From assembly GCF_009909235.1 (NCBI RefSeq), contig NZ_JAAAPO010000002.1, forward strand, positions 1 to 64,000: 64,000 nucleotides of DNA, given 5' to 3'. Position 1 is the first letter of the stretch. Each line of letters opens with the position of its first letter. The translations under genes were made by a program, and so were the position numbers. This DNA is from Novosphingobium ovatum (GTDB lineage: Bacteria; Pseudomonadota; Alphaproteobacteria; Sphingomonadales; Sphingomonadaceae). This document shows positions 8,680 through 17,601 of the stretch, in pieces. The notes below the pieces were generated by a model. That model made no database searches, was not told the DNA's origin, and saw only the letters and a list, made by a program, of their open reading frames with translations.

Positions 8680-9664
8680 CGGCGCGCGGCTAAGCGCGCT
8701 GATGCAGATTGCCGATGCTGCCGCATTGATCGCGGCGGGCGCGCCGCTGGGCATCGCGGGCCGGGCCGAGGCGCTGGACCAACTGCCTGCGGGCAATTGG
8801 GTCGGCGGCACCACCCCCTACTTCATGACCGAGGCGGGCGGGCGGATCATCGGCGAAGATCAGGTGTGGGTGCGCGATTTCTCGGGCCTGGGCGCGGTGC
8901 GCTTTGCCGCCTATGACGTCGATCATCTGGAGCAGATCACGCAGGAAGCCCCCGAAAACGGCTTTTCGCTGACGATCATTCCCTTTCAGTCGGAATGCCA
9001 TCAGCGCTTTGCCCATGATGCGGCCACCTATCCGCTGGCGTTTTTGCGCCCGACGGTGGGGTGGATCGCCGGGTTTGATCTGGGGCAGGCGGGCGGCAAG
9101 GCCTATGTCTATGACGGCCGCACCGCCACGCGCCATGCCGACCGCGCCGTCGTCGCCCATATCGAACTGCCCGCCGACCAGATGGCCAGTGTCGAGATCG
9201 TCAACCTGTTTGCGCCCGATGGCGTCGACACCATTCGTTTCGATACCGAAGGCTTTGCCATTACCCACGCCATCGTCAACGGCGCGCGGGTGCCTTTTGC
9301 CGATTACGTCAACGCGCGCGGCATGGCCGATGGCCGCCTGCCACTGGTGGGCGATTACTCGGGCGCGTATGTCAATGCCTCGATCAAGCGGGTCGATGGC
9401 GAGACGGTCCATCTGTATGCCCCGGTGTTTCCGGGGGTGGACTATGCCTTTGCCGCGCCGGTGGCCGATTTTGCCGCCGCTTTCCGCGACCGTCTGGACG
9501 GCGTGTCGCAGGAAGGCGCGGCCTGGTCGTGCAATTGCATCCTCAACTTCCTGTACGGCGATCTGGAAGGCAAGACCATCGGAGGGGTTGCCGGTCCGGT
9601 CACCTTCGGCGAAATCGCCTACCAGCTGGTGAACCAGACGTTGGTACAAGTTCGCGTCCAGTGA
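8651..9664 (+). CDS. Conserved-looking protein of unknown function (337 aa)
   Basis: 337 aa with typical coding character throughout and no signal peptide or membrane helix. Segments that look structured include NWVGGTTPYFMTEAGGRI near residue 45, the acidic/aromatic run EDQVWVRDFSGLGAVRFAAY, the Cys/His pair SECHQRF near 117, and a Cys pair in WSCNCILNFLYGD near 297. I do not recognise a family and assign no function. The start overlaps the small upstream ORF by 29 nt and a strong terminator follows at 9721. A neighbouring PilZ gene reads divergently. A cytoplasmic enzyme or sensor is possible. Confidence 0.75.
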   Translation: MKSVNLQACDGARLSALMQIADAAALIAAGAPLGIAGRAEALDQLPAGNWVGGTTPYFMTEAGGRIIGEDQVWVRDFSGLGAVRFAAYDVDHLEQITQEAPENGFSLTIIPFQSECHQRFAHDAATYPLAFLRPTVGWIAGFDLGQAGGKAYVYDGRTATRHADRAVVAHIELPADQMASVEIVNLFAPDGVDTIRFDTEGFAITHAIVNGARVPFADYVNARGMADGRLPLVGDYSGAYVNASIKRVDGETVHLYAPVFPGVDYAFAAPVADFAAAFRDRLDGVSQEGAAWSCNCILNFLYGDLEGKTIGGVAGPVTFGEIAYQLVNQTLVQVRVQ

Positions 9665-9720
9665 GGCGAGAGTACCAGGAATTGCGCGCCTGATAGCGGC
9701 GCGTGGCAGGGTGTGCCGGG

Positions 9721-9760
9721 ACGGGCGCGGGCGGCTTTGGCCATCCGCGCCCGTTCTTTG
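9721..9760 (+). terminator. Rho-independent terminator
   Basis: A 10-bp perfect stem (ACGGGCGCGG at 9721-9730 with CCGCGCCCGT at 9745-9754) is followed by TCTTTGTG. It closes the unit ending at 9664. Confidence 0.8.
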
Positions 9761-9763
9761 TGT

Positions 9764-9865
9764 TAGAGCGTTTTCCGATCATTCAGGATCGAAAAACGCG
9801 ACCAGCCCGCGCGGCGATTGAGCGTCGCTTTTCCGTTCGCGTCAGCTTGAACGGAAAACGCTCTA
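9764..9865. repeat. REP-like inverted repeat covering the Mur ligase stop codon
   Basis: TAGAGCGTTTTCCG at 9764-9777 is the exact inverse of CGGAAAACGCTCTA at 9852-9865. Inside lies a second imperfect pair around GATCATTCAGGATCGAAAAACG. The right arm ends in CTA, which is the TAG stop of the minus-strand Mur ligase gene. AGAGCGTTTTC-type palindromes are common intergenic elements in alphaproteobacteria. Confidence 0.75.
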
Positions 9866-11284
9866 GGCCAGCGCCGCCAGCAGATCGCGCGCGAACAGCG
9901 AGAGCGTGTCGTCCCGCGCGCCCATCACCGCGATGCGGTCGCCCGGCTGGGCCATGGCGGCGATGGCGGCGGCGCAATCGGCGCGGGCGGGGATGTAATG
10001 GGTCTGCGGGCCCTTGCGCTTGGCAGCGATCAGGTTGATGATCCGCTCGCTGCCCTCTGACCGGTCGACCGTGCCACCGAAATAGACCGGATCGCACAGC
10101 ATCACCACATCCTCTGGCCCCAGCAATTTGGCAAAGGTCTGGGCCAGTTCGGCCCCCATCTGGCGCAGCGGACCATATCCGTGCGGCTGGAAAAAGGCGA
10201 TGACGCGGCCCTCGTGGCTTTTCAGCGTTTTGAGCGTGGCGGCCACCTTGTCCGGATTGTGGCCGAAATCGTCGATCACGGTGATCCCGCCCGCGCTGGT
10301 GCCGACAATGTCAAACCGCCGCGCCAATCCGGCAAAGCTGTCCAGCGCCGCCACCGCATCGCCCAGCGAGACGCCCGCCGCCTCGGCCGCCGCCACGGCT
10401 GCCAGCGCGTTTGACAGATTGTGCCGCCCCGGCTGATTCAGATGCAGCGCATGGGTGGCGCCGTGCCGCCGGTCGATCAGCGTGGCCGCGATGCTGGTGG
10501 GGGTTTCAACGATGCTTTTGGGGACGATGCCGATCATCGCCTTTTTCGCGGTGATGCCAAATGTCACCAGCTCCAGCGCGCGCGGGGCCAGCGCGGCGGC
10601 TTCGGCATCATCCAGATTGACCACGCCCACATCGGCCCGGCGCAGGAAATCGCCAAACAACGCGCGCAGTTCCTCCAGACTCTTGTGGTCCAGACTGACG
10701 TTGTTCAACACCGCCACGCCCGGCTGATACAGCGCGATGGAACCATCGCTCTCGTCCACCTCGGAGACAAACAGCCCGCCCGCGCCCACCTTGGCGCTGG
10801 CAAAGGGGGCGTCGGGGGTGGCGTAATTCTTCATCACCGCGCCGTTCATGATGGTCGGGCGCTTGCCCACGCGGTCCATGATCCAGCCGATCATGCCCGT
10901 GACCGTGCTTTTGCCGCTGGTGCCGCCGATGGCGATCGACTGGGGCGCGGCGTTGAACAGGCGCGAAAGCAGCTCGGCGCGGCTCATGCGGGCACAGCCC
11001 AGTTCGGTCGCGCGCACCACCTCTGGCACGGTGTCCTCGACCGCGGCGCTGGCCACCAGTGTCTGGGCCGCGCTGGTGATGCCGCTGCCGTCCTGCGGGT
11101 GCAGGGTAAAGCCAAGCCCTTCGAGCCATGCGAATTTTTCGGGCGTGCGGCCTTGGTCCCGGCTGCGGTCGGAACCGGCCACCTGCGCCCCCATGCCCCG
11201 CAGGATCAGCGCCAGCGGCAACATGCCAGAGCCGCCAATGCCGCAAAAGAACCAGGGGTGCGAGGTCAGCGAAGTATCGGTCAT
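9863..11284 (-). CDS. Mur ligase family protein, MurC/Mpl-like
   Basis: 473 aa from ATG 11284. The three Mur domains are recognisable: N-terminal UDP-binding WFFCGIGGSGMLPLA, central ATPase with IGGTSGKSTVTGMIGWIM and SEVDESDGS, and C-terminal LARRFDIVG...DDFGHNPDKV with FFQPHGYGPLRQ. These resemble MurC (UDP-MurNAc:L-Ala ligase) and Mpl (murein tripeptide recycling ligase). The P-loop reads GTSGKST where MurC and Mpl usually have GTHGKTT, so this is a divergent clade whose amino-acid or peptide substrate is uncertain. Divergent to an LD-carboxypeptidase gene 54 nt away, which favours a recycling role over essential synthesis, since MurC normally sits in the dcw cluster. Confidence 0.8.
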   Translation of the reverse strand: MTDTSLTSHPWFFCGIGGSGMLPLALILRGMGAQVAGSDRSRDQGRTPEKFAWLEGLGFTLHPQDGSGITSAAQTLVASAAVEDTVPEVVRATELGCARMSRAELLSRLFNAAPQSIAIGGTSGKSTVTGMIGWIMDRVGKRPTIMNGAVMKNYATPDAPFASAKVGAGGLFVSEVDESDGSIALYQPGVAVLNNVSLDHKSLEELRALFGDFLRRADVGVVNLDDAEAAALAPRALELVTFGITAKKAMIGIVPKSIVETPTSIAATLIDRRHGATHALHLNQPGRHNLSNALAAVAAAEAAGVSLGDAVAALDSFAGLARRFDIVGTSAGGITVIDDFGHNPDKVAATLKTLKSHEGRVIAFFQPHGYGPLRQMGAELAQTFAKLLGPEDVVMLCDPVYFGGTVDRSEGSERIINLIAAKRKGPQTHYIPARADCAAAIAAMAQPGDRIAVMGARDDTLSLFARDLLAALA

Positions 11285-11338
11285 GGCTATGGGGTTAGGA
11301 TGTGGCGCGGCGTCGTGCAAGCGGCTATGCCTCCACCC

Positions 11339-12172
11339 ATGACCATTCGCATCGCCATTTGCGCGCCGGCCACCCCCATCCTGCCACAGGACGAGGCGCG
11401 GTTGCGCGCGATTGCCGCCGGCTTTGACGTGGACCTGCACCTGCATCCGCAATGCTTTGTCAGCGAAGGACATTTCGCCGGAAGCGACGATGTCCGGCTG
11501 GCGGCTTTGCTGGATTGCGCCAATGATCCGGGGTTTGACGCGGTGTGGTTTGCGCGCGGGGGCTATGGCAGCAACCGCATCGCCGCGCGGGCGGTGGCGG
11601 GCATGAACGCGCTGGCCGGGGCCAAGGCCTATCTGGGCTATTCGGACATGGGCTATCTGCTGGGGGCGCTGTATGGCGCGCGGATTGGCCGGGTGGCGCA
11701 TGGGCCGATGGTGGCCGATGGCCGCCGCGCCGCGGGCGAGGCGGCGCTGGCGCGCGCGCTGGGCTGGCTGACGGGGGCAGGGGACGGGCTGGAGCCTTCG
11801 CTGGCGGGGGAAAGCCATCCGGTGGTGGCGTTCAACCTGTGCACGCTGGCGATGCTGTGCGGCACGCCCATGATGCCGGGGCTGGCCGGCCATGTGGTGA
11901 TGGTCGAGGAGGTGAGCGAGCATCTGTACGCCATCGACCGGTTGATGTTCCATGCGACCGCGCATCTGGCCAGCCTGCCTGAGCCCATTGCGGGGCTGCG
12001 GCTGGGGCGCGTGTCCGATGTGCCGGAAAACGACCGCCCCTTTGGCAGCGATGTCACGGCCATCGCCCGCGATTGGTGCGCGCGCCACGCCATCCCCTTT
12101 CTGGGTGCGGCCGACATCGGCCATGATGCGGACAACAAGATCGTGCCCTTTGGTCTTGCCACGCGCGGATAA
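11339..12172 (+). CDS. ldcA: Muramoyltetrapeptide LD-carboxypeptidase (peptidase S66)
   Basis: 277 aa from ATG 11339; ATG 11327 is an alternative start. S66 family enzymes remove the terminal D-Ala from murein tetrapeptides in the cytoplasm, producing the tripeptide that Mpl re-ligates to UDP-MurNAc. Seen here: the N-terminal IRIAICAPATPILPQDEARL, the substrate loop WFARGGYGSNRI, nucleophile Ser102 in YLGYSDMGYL, Glu190/191 in VMVEEVSEHLYAIDR, and His262 in DIGHDADNKIVPFG. These form the known Ser-His-Glu triad. The divergent Mur ligase neighbour fits a murein recycling pair. Confidence 0.88.
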   Translation: MTIRIAICAPATPILPQDEARLRAIAAGFDVDLHLHPQCFVSEGHFAGSDDVRLAALLDCANDPGFDAVWFARGGYGSNRIAARAVAGMNALAGAKAYLGYSDMGYLLGALYGARIGRVAHGPMVADGRRAAGEAALARALGWLTGAGDGLEPSLAGESHPVVAFNLCTLAMLCGTPMMPGLAGHVVMVEEVSEHLYAIDRLMFHATAHLASLPEPIAGLRLGRVSDVPENDRPFGSDVTAIARDWCARHAIPFLGAADIGHDADNKIVPFGLATRG

Positions 12173-12219
12173 CCGCAATAGTCCGACCCGCCAAAGCCAT
12201 TGGATGGGGTAATCGATTT

Positions 12220-13155
12220 ATGCGGGCTTTCGTTTTTCCGGGGCAGGGCAGCCAAAAGGTGGGCATGGGTGTGGAACTGGCGCAGGCCAGCCCCATCGCC
12301 CGCGAGGTGTTTCAGGAAGTGGACGATGCGCTGGGCCAGAACCTGTTCGCCATCATGGCGGAAGGGCCCGAGGACGCCCTGACCCTGACCGAGAACGCCC
12401 AGCCCGCGATCATGGCCAATGCCATCGCCACGCTGCGCGTGCTGGAAAAGGAAGGCGGCATCAGCCTGGCTGACAAGGCCGATTTTGTCGCGGGCCATTC
12501 GCTGGGCGAATATACGGCGCTGTGCGCGGCGGGAGCGTTTTCGTTGGCTGATACGGCGCGCTTGCTGAAACTGCGCGGGCAATCGATGCAGGCCGCCGTG
12601 CCGGTGGGCGTGGGCGCGATGGCCGCCCTGCTGGGCGCCGACATCGACAAGGCCACCGCGCTGGCCGACGCCGCCGCGCAGGGCGAGGTCTGCACCGTTG
12701 CCAATGACAATGACCCCGGTCAGGTCGTGCTGTCGGGCCACAAGGGCGCGATTGACCGCGCCATCGCGCTGGTCAAGGAACACGGGATCAAGCGCGGCGT
12801 GGCGCTGCCGGTGTCGGCCCCGTTCCATTGCCCGCTGATGCAGCCGGCTGCTGACGCCATGGCCGCAGCCTTGGCCCAGACGGCGCCGGGCGCGCTGTCG
12901 GTGGCGCTGTTTGCCAATGTCACCGCCGCCGTGGTGACCGATCCCGAACTGGTGCGGGCGCAACTGGTCGAACAGGTGTGCGGCCGCGTCCGCTGGCGCG
13001 AAAGCGTGATCGCCATGCAGGCGGCCGGCGTTGCCGAATTCGTCGAACTGGGCGGCAAGGTGCTGGGCCCGATGATCGGCCGCACCGTCAAGGACGTCAA
13101 GGTAACCAGCGTTGTGTCGATGGCCGACATCGAAGCGCTGTTGAAGGAGATCTGA
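12220..13155 (+). CDS. fabD: Malonyl-CoA:ACP transacylase FabD
   Basis: 311 aa, the usual FabD length. It transfers malonyl from CoA to acyl carrier protein for fatty acid elongation. Visible are the N-terminal FVFPGQGSQKVGMG, nucleophile Ser94 in AGHSLGEYTA, Gln/Arg-bearing LKLRGQSMQ, and catalytic His203 in SAPFHCPLM. fabG begins 4 nt after the stop, so the two are co-transcribed. acpP and fabF, often the next genes, are not present downstream of fabG here. Confidence 0.96.
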   Translation: MRAFVFPGQGSQKVGMGVELAQASPIAREVFQEVDDALGQNLFAIMAEGPEDALTLTENAQPAIMANAIATLRVLEKEGGISLADKADFVAGHSLGEYTALCAAGAFSLADTARLLKLRGQSMQAAVPVGVGAMAALLGADIDKATALADAAAQGEVCTVANDNDPGQVVLSGHKGAIDRAIALVKEHGIKRGVALPVSAPFHCPLMQPAADAMAAALAQTAPGALSVALFANVTAAVVTDPELVRAQLVEQVCGRVRWRESVIAMQAAGVAEFVELGGKVLGPMIGRTVKDVKVTSVVSMADIEALLKEI

Positions 13156-13158
13156 GCG

Positions 13159-13899
13159 ATGTTTTCACTGGAAGGTATGACCGCGCTGGTAACGGGCGCG
13201 AGCGGTGGCATCGGGTCGTCGGTGGCGCGGGCTTTGGCGGCGCAGGGCGCGCGGCTGGCGCTCTCGGGCAGCAATGCGGCCAAGCTGGAGGCCTTTGCGG
13301 CGGAACTGGGCGGTGACCACGTCTGTGTCGTCGCCGATCTGTCGGACGCGGCCAGCGTCGAGGCGCTGATCCCCGCGGCCATTGAAAAGCTGGGTAAGCT
13401 GGACATTCTGGTCAACAACGCCGGCATCACCCGCGACAATCTGATGATGCGCATGAAGGACGAAGAGTTCGAGGCCGTCATCCGCATCAATCTGGAAGGC
13501 GCGTTCCGCCTGATGCGCGCCGCGACCAAGCCGATGATGAAGGCCCGTTTTGGCCGCATCATCAACATCACATCCGTGGTGGGCGCGACCGGCAATCCGG
13601 GGCAGGTGAACTATGCCGCCGCCAAGGCCGGTCTGGTGGGCGCGTCCAAGTCTTTGGCGCAGGAACTGGCCAGCCGCAACGTGACGGTCAATTGCGTTGC
13701 GCCCGGCTTTATCCGCACCGCCATGACCGACGTGCTGCCCGATGCGCAGAAGGACGCGCTCAACAGCCGCATCCCGATGGGCCGCATGGGCGAGGGCGAG
13801 GACATCGGCGCTGCCGTTGCCTATCTGGCGTCAAAGGAAGCCGGCTATGTCACCGGCCAGACGCTGCATGTGAACGGCGGCATGGCGATGTTCAGCTAA
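13159..13899 (+). CDS. fabG: 3-oxoacyl-[ACP] reductase FabG
   Basis: 246 aa classical SDR. The NADPH-binding motif TGASGGIG lies at residues 12-19, NNAG at 86-89, and the catalytic set Asn111, Ser139, Tyr152, Lys156 (ITSVVGATGNPGQVNYAAAK) is complete. It catalyses the first reduction in fatty acid elongation. The tight link to fabD and the characteristic FabG ending (YVTGQTLHVNGGMAM) make this the housekeeping FabG and not a general SDR. A terminator follows within 60 nt. Confidence 0.95.
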   Translation: MFSLEGMTALVTGASGGIGSSVARALAAQGARLALSGSNAAKLEAFAAELGGDHVCVVADLSDAASVEALIPAAIEKLGKLDILVNNAGITRDNLMMRMKDEEFEAVIRINLEGAFRLMRAATKPMMKARFGRIINITSVVGATGNPGQVNYAAAKAGLVGASKSLAQELASRNVTVNCVAPGFIRTAMTDVLPDAQKDALNSRIPMGRMGEGEDIGAAVAYLASKEAGYVTGQTLHVNGGMAMFS

Positions 13900-13922
13900 G
13901 GCTGGGCTTTGCGATGCAAAGG

Positions 13923-13956
13923 AGGGCTGGCGCTGGCGCGCTGGCCCTTTTTTGTG
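13923..13956 (+). terminator. Terminator after fabD-fabG
   Basis: AGGGCTGGCGC at 13923-13933 pairs, with two G-U pairs, with GCGCTGGCCCT at 13938-13948. A run of T follows at 13948-13953. Confidence 0.75.
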
Positions 13957-14283
13957 TCCGGGCGGGGGATTGGCAAGTTCTCCACCAACTTGTCCACAGG
14001 CATCAAGAAAGCCTTAACCATTTGGCAATCGCCGTCCCATATCGGGAAAGCAAGTCAGCGGCTGTTCGGCGTCCGTTATCCGATCTGCCACCGGCGAGTT
14101 TGGAAAAATACCGGAATTATCCCCAGTTTCGCCCTGTGCGTGGGCTAAAGCGCTTGCCGCCGCGCATCGGTGCGTTAATGAAGATGGTCCGAATTCGCCG
14201 CGCAAGGCACCGACTCTGGTGCTTTGTCGGCAAGACAGCGAAAATCCTCTGGGGCGATATCAGGCACGGGATCGGATACAGCA
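13957..14283. promoter_or_regulatory. Upstream region of dnaN with DnaA-box-like sites
   Basis: No gene is seen in this stretch. TTGTCCACA at 13990-13998 and TTATCCCCA at 14117-14125 each differ by one base from the DnaA box TTATCCACA. They could mark DnaA-controlled expression of dnaN or the remnant of an ancestral dnaA-dnaN arrangement. dnaA itself is not in the window. Confidence 0.35.
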
Positions 14284-15402
14284 ATGAAAGCCACCATTGA
14301 ACGCTCGACGCTGCTGCGTTGCCTCAGCCACGTCCAATCGGTGGTCGAGCGGCGCAACACCATCCCCATCCTCTCCAACGTCCTGATCGAGGCGAGCAGC
14401 GATGGGCTGCTGCGAGTCATGGCCACCGACCTGGACTTGCAGGTGGTCGAACATATGGCCGCCGTCAGTGTCGAGGCGCCCGGCGCCATCACCGTGTCGG
14501 CCCATCTGTTGTTCGACATCGCGCGCAAGCTGCCCGATGGGTCGCAGGTCAGCCTGCAAACCACCGAAAACCGCATGGTGGTCAAGGCCGGGCGCAGCCG
14601 CTTCCAGCTGCCCACGCTGCCGCGCGATGACTTCCCCGTGATTGTCGAGGGCGATCTGCCCACCAGTTTCGAGGTGCCCGGCAAGGTGCTGGCCGAGCTG
14701 ATCGACCGCACGCGCTTTGCCATTTCCACCGAGGAAACGCGCTACTACCTCAACGGCATCTTCCTGCACGTGACCGAGGAAGAGTTGAAGGCGGCGGCGA
14801 CCGATGGCCACCGTCTGGCCCGCTTTACCCTGGCCAAGCCCGAGGGCGCCGAGGGCATGCCCGATGTCATCGTGCCGCGCAAATGCGTCGCCGAGCTGCG
14901 CAAGCTGCTGGAAGAGGCGCTGGACACCAGTGTTCTGGTTGACCTGTCGGCCAGCAAGATCCGCTTCTCGCTGGGGGGGGAGAATGGCGTGGTGCTGACC
15001 AGCAAGCTGATCGACGGCACGTTCCCCGATTACAACCGCGTCATCCCCACCGGCAATGACAAGCTGCTGCGGCTGGACCCCAAGAGCTTTTACGAGGCGG
15101 TCGACCGCGTCGCCACCATCGCCACCGAAAAGACCCGCGCGGTCAAGATGGCGCTGGAAACCGACCGCGTGACGCTGTCCGTAACCTCGCCCGACAACGG
15201 CACCGCCGCCGAGGAACTGCCCGCCGACTATGGCGCGACCGGCTTCGAGATCGGCTTTAACGCCAATTACCTGAAAGACATTCTGGGCCAGATCGATGGC
15301 GACAATGTCGAACTGCATCTGGCGGACGCCGGCGCGCCGACGCTGATCCGCCAAAGCGAAAAGGCCCCGGCGCTCTACGTGCTGATGCCGATGCGCGTGT
15401 GA
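14284..15402 (+). CDS. dnaN: DNA polymerase III sliding clamp (beta subunit)
   Basis: 372 aa from ATG 14284; the frame is open for 20 more codons upstream, but MKATIERSTLLRCLSHVQSV is the conserved clamp start. Three clamp domains are present: 1-125 with RRNTIPILSNVLIEA, 130-250 with EETRYYLNGIFLH and ATDGHRLA, and 255-372 ending APALYVLMPMRV, a typical clamp C-terminus (VLMPMR). The ring tethers polymerase III to DNA. The gene is alone in its transcription unit, between two terminators. dnaA and recF are not adjacent. Confidence 0.97.
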   Translation: MKATIERSTLLRCLSHVQSVVERRNTIPILSNVLIEASSDGLLRVMATDLDLQVVEHMAAVSVEAPGAITVSAHLLFDIARKLPDGSQVSLQTTENRMVVKAGRSRFQLPTLPRDDFPVIVEGDLPTSFEVPGKVLAELIDRTRFAISTEETRYYLNGIFLHVTEEELKAAATDGHRLARFTLAKPEGAEGMPDVIVPRKCVAELRKLLEEALDTSVLVDLSASKIRFSLGGENGVVLTSKLIDGTFPDYNRVIPTGNDKLLRLDPKSFYEAVDRVATIATEKTRAVKMALETDRVTLSVTSPDNGTAAEELPADYGATGFEIGFNANYLKDILGQIDGDNVELHLADAGAPTLIRQSEKAPALYVLMPMRV

Positions 15403-15465
15403 TGGGCTGACACAATTTCTGAAACTGGCGGAACGGGTTGGGCCGAACCGCCGGCGCCGGATTGG

Positions 15466-15503
15466 AAAGGGCGGGGGCGCTGATGCGCTGTCCCGCCCTT
15501 TTT
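15466..15503 (+). terminator. Terminator after dnaN
   Basis: AAAGGGCGGG at 15466-15475 pairs with CCCGCCCTTT at 15492-15501 and ends in a T run. Confidence 0.85.
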
Positions 15504-15540
15504 GCGTGTTTGGTGTGTGGGGTGGGGAAGGGGAGGAGGT

Positions 15541-15580
15541 GCCTCCGGCGGGCAAAGGGAGGCGGCCCTTTGCAATCCCG
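15541..15580 (+). repeat. Left arm of a 40-bp inverted repeat (REP-like hairpin)
   Basis: Starts GCCTCCGGCGGGCAAAGGG and ends CCCTTTGCAATCCCG. Its inverse lies at 16189-16228 with 39 of 40 bases matching. Each arm also contains its own hairpin (GCAAAGGG/CCCTTTGC). Weaker inverse similarity continues inwards, for example GCCGCTTCGCGG near 15642 against CCGCGAAGCGGC near 16113. Confidence 0.8.
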
Positions 15581-15718
15581 GTACTGGCGGCGTGGCGTCT
15601 TGCTTTCGGCGGTGCGGAAGGTTGTGGGGCTTATGGTTAAGCCGCTTCGCGGGAAGAAATGTGCAGGTTCGGATATGGCGCTGTTGGGGCCGTTGTCCAA
15701 AGGTGCTAATCTTCGCCA

Positions 15719-16072
15719 ATGAAGTTCCTATGCCTATTGGCTGTGTGCATTGTTCTGGCGGGATGCAGCAATACGTCTTGCTACGGAATGACGGACGCCG
15801 AAGTTTTTGCCGACATTCAGCACGCTTATGCGGATGCCCGAATGACGCCCGAGATGGCGAGAGTCTCTCGCCTTGACCGGGAACGACTGGTCGGCGTGGA
15901 GAGGTATGGCGAAAAGGGACAAGATGCGTTTGTCGGAATGGTCTTTCGTCAAGATAACGGAACGCTGCTGAGCATCCGTCTCTTTGAGGATTGCACGTAT
16001 CAAACGTCTGGCGATATTCCGCTGTCGGATTTAAGGACTTGGGCGTATCCTTTGGCACGGCCTCGCTTCTGA
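15719..16072 (+). CDS. Small lipoprotein of unknown function between inverted repeats
   Basis: 117 aa. The signal peptide MKFLCLLAVCIVLAGC has a perfect lipobox (LAGC, lipidated Cys16), so the protein should be membrane-anchored, probably in the outer membrane since Ser follows Cys. The mature part is hydrophilic with Cys21 and Cys91 and no recognisable domain (TDAEVFADIQHAYADARMTP, QDNGTLLSIRLFEDCTY). The gene is less GC-rich than its neighbours and lies inside an inverted pair of REP-like elements. Both points are compatible with a separate origin. Function unknown. Confidence 0.7.
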   Translation: MKFLCLLAVCIVLAGCSNTSCYGMTDAEVFADIQHAYADARMTPEMARVSRLDRERLVGVERYGEKGQDAFVGMVFRQDNGTLLSIRLFEDCTYQTSGDIPLSDLRTWAYPLARPRF

Positions 16073-16188
16073 ACAGTGATCGATCGGGCCCCTTGATTTT
16101 TCCGCATTCCCCGCCGCGAAGCGGCATTTTAAACCAGCCACGCGGCATCATGGCGCAAGCTGTCCGCCGTGACGCCGCCACCTATTAA

Positions 16189-16228
16189 CGGGATTGCAAA
16201 GGGCCGCCGCCCTTTGCCCGCCGGAGGC
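16189..16228 (-). repeat. Right arm of the 40-bp inverted repeat
   Basis: Inverse copy of 15541-15580 with a single mismatch (position 15560). The two arms lie 609 nt apart and enclose the lipoprotein gene. Confidence 0.8.
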
Positions 16229-16251
16229 AAATCCCCCTCAACCCCAAACAC

Positions 16252-16281
16252 AAAAAAGGGCGCCAGCCGCAGCCAGCGCCC
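16252..16281 (-). terminator. Terminator after argG
   Basis: On the minus strand GGGCGCTGG pairs with CTGGCGCCC (G-U tolerated) and runs into TTTTTTG, complementary to 16252-16257. Confidence 0.8.
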
Positions 16282-16305
16282 CATTTCTAACGCAAAGCCA
16301 AAAGC

Positions 16306-17517
<1,212 letters not shown>

Positions 17518-17601
17518 GATGCGCTCCGTAGAAGAACAGGGATTTGGCGCCGCGCCTAGCAGGCGGGCGGGCATTTGCAAAGGGGGCGGGGGCTGGCGCG
17601 C

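Noticed and set aside
13957-14283. The chromosomal replication origin.
   Set aside because: Only two imperfect DnaA boxes, no clear AT-rich unwinding element and no dnaA, hemE, parAB or similar origin-associated gene next to it.
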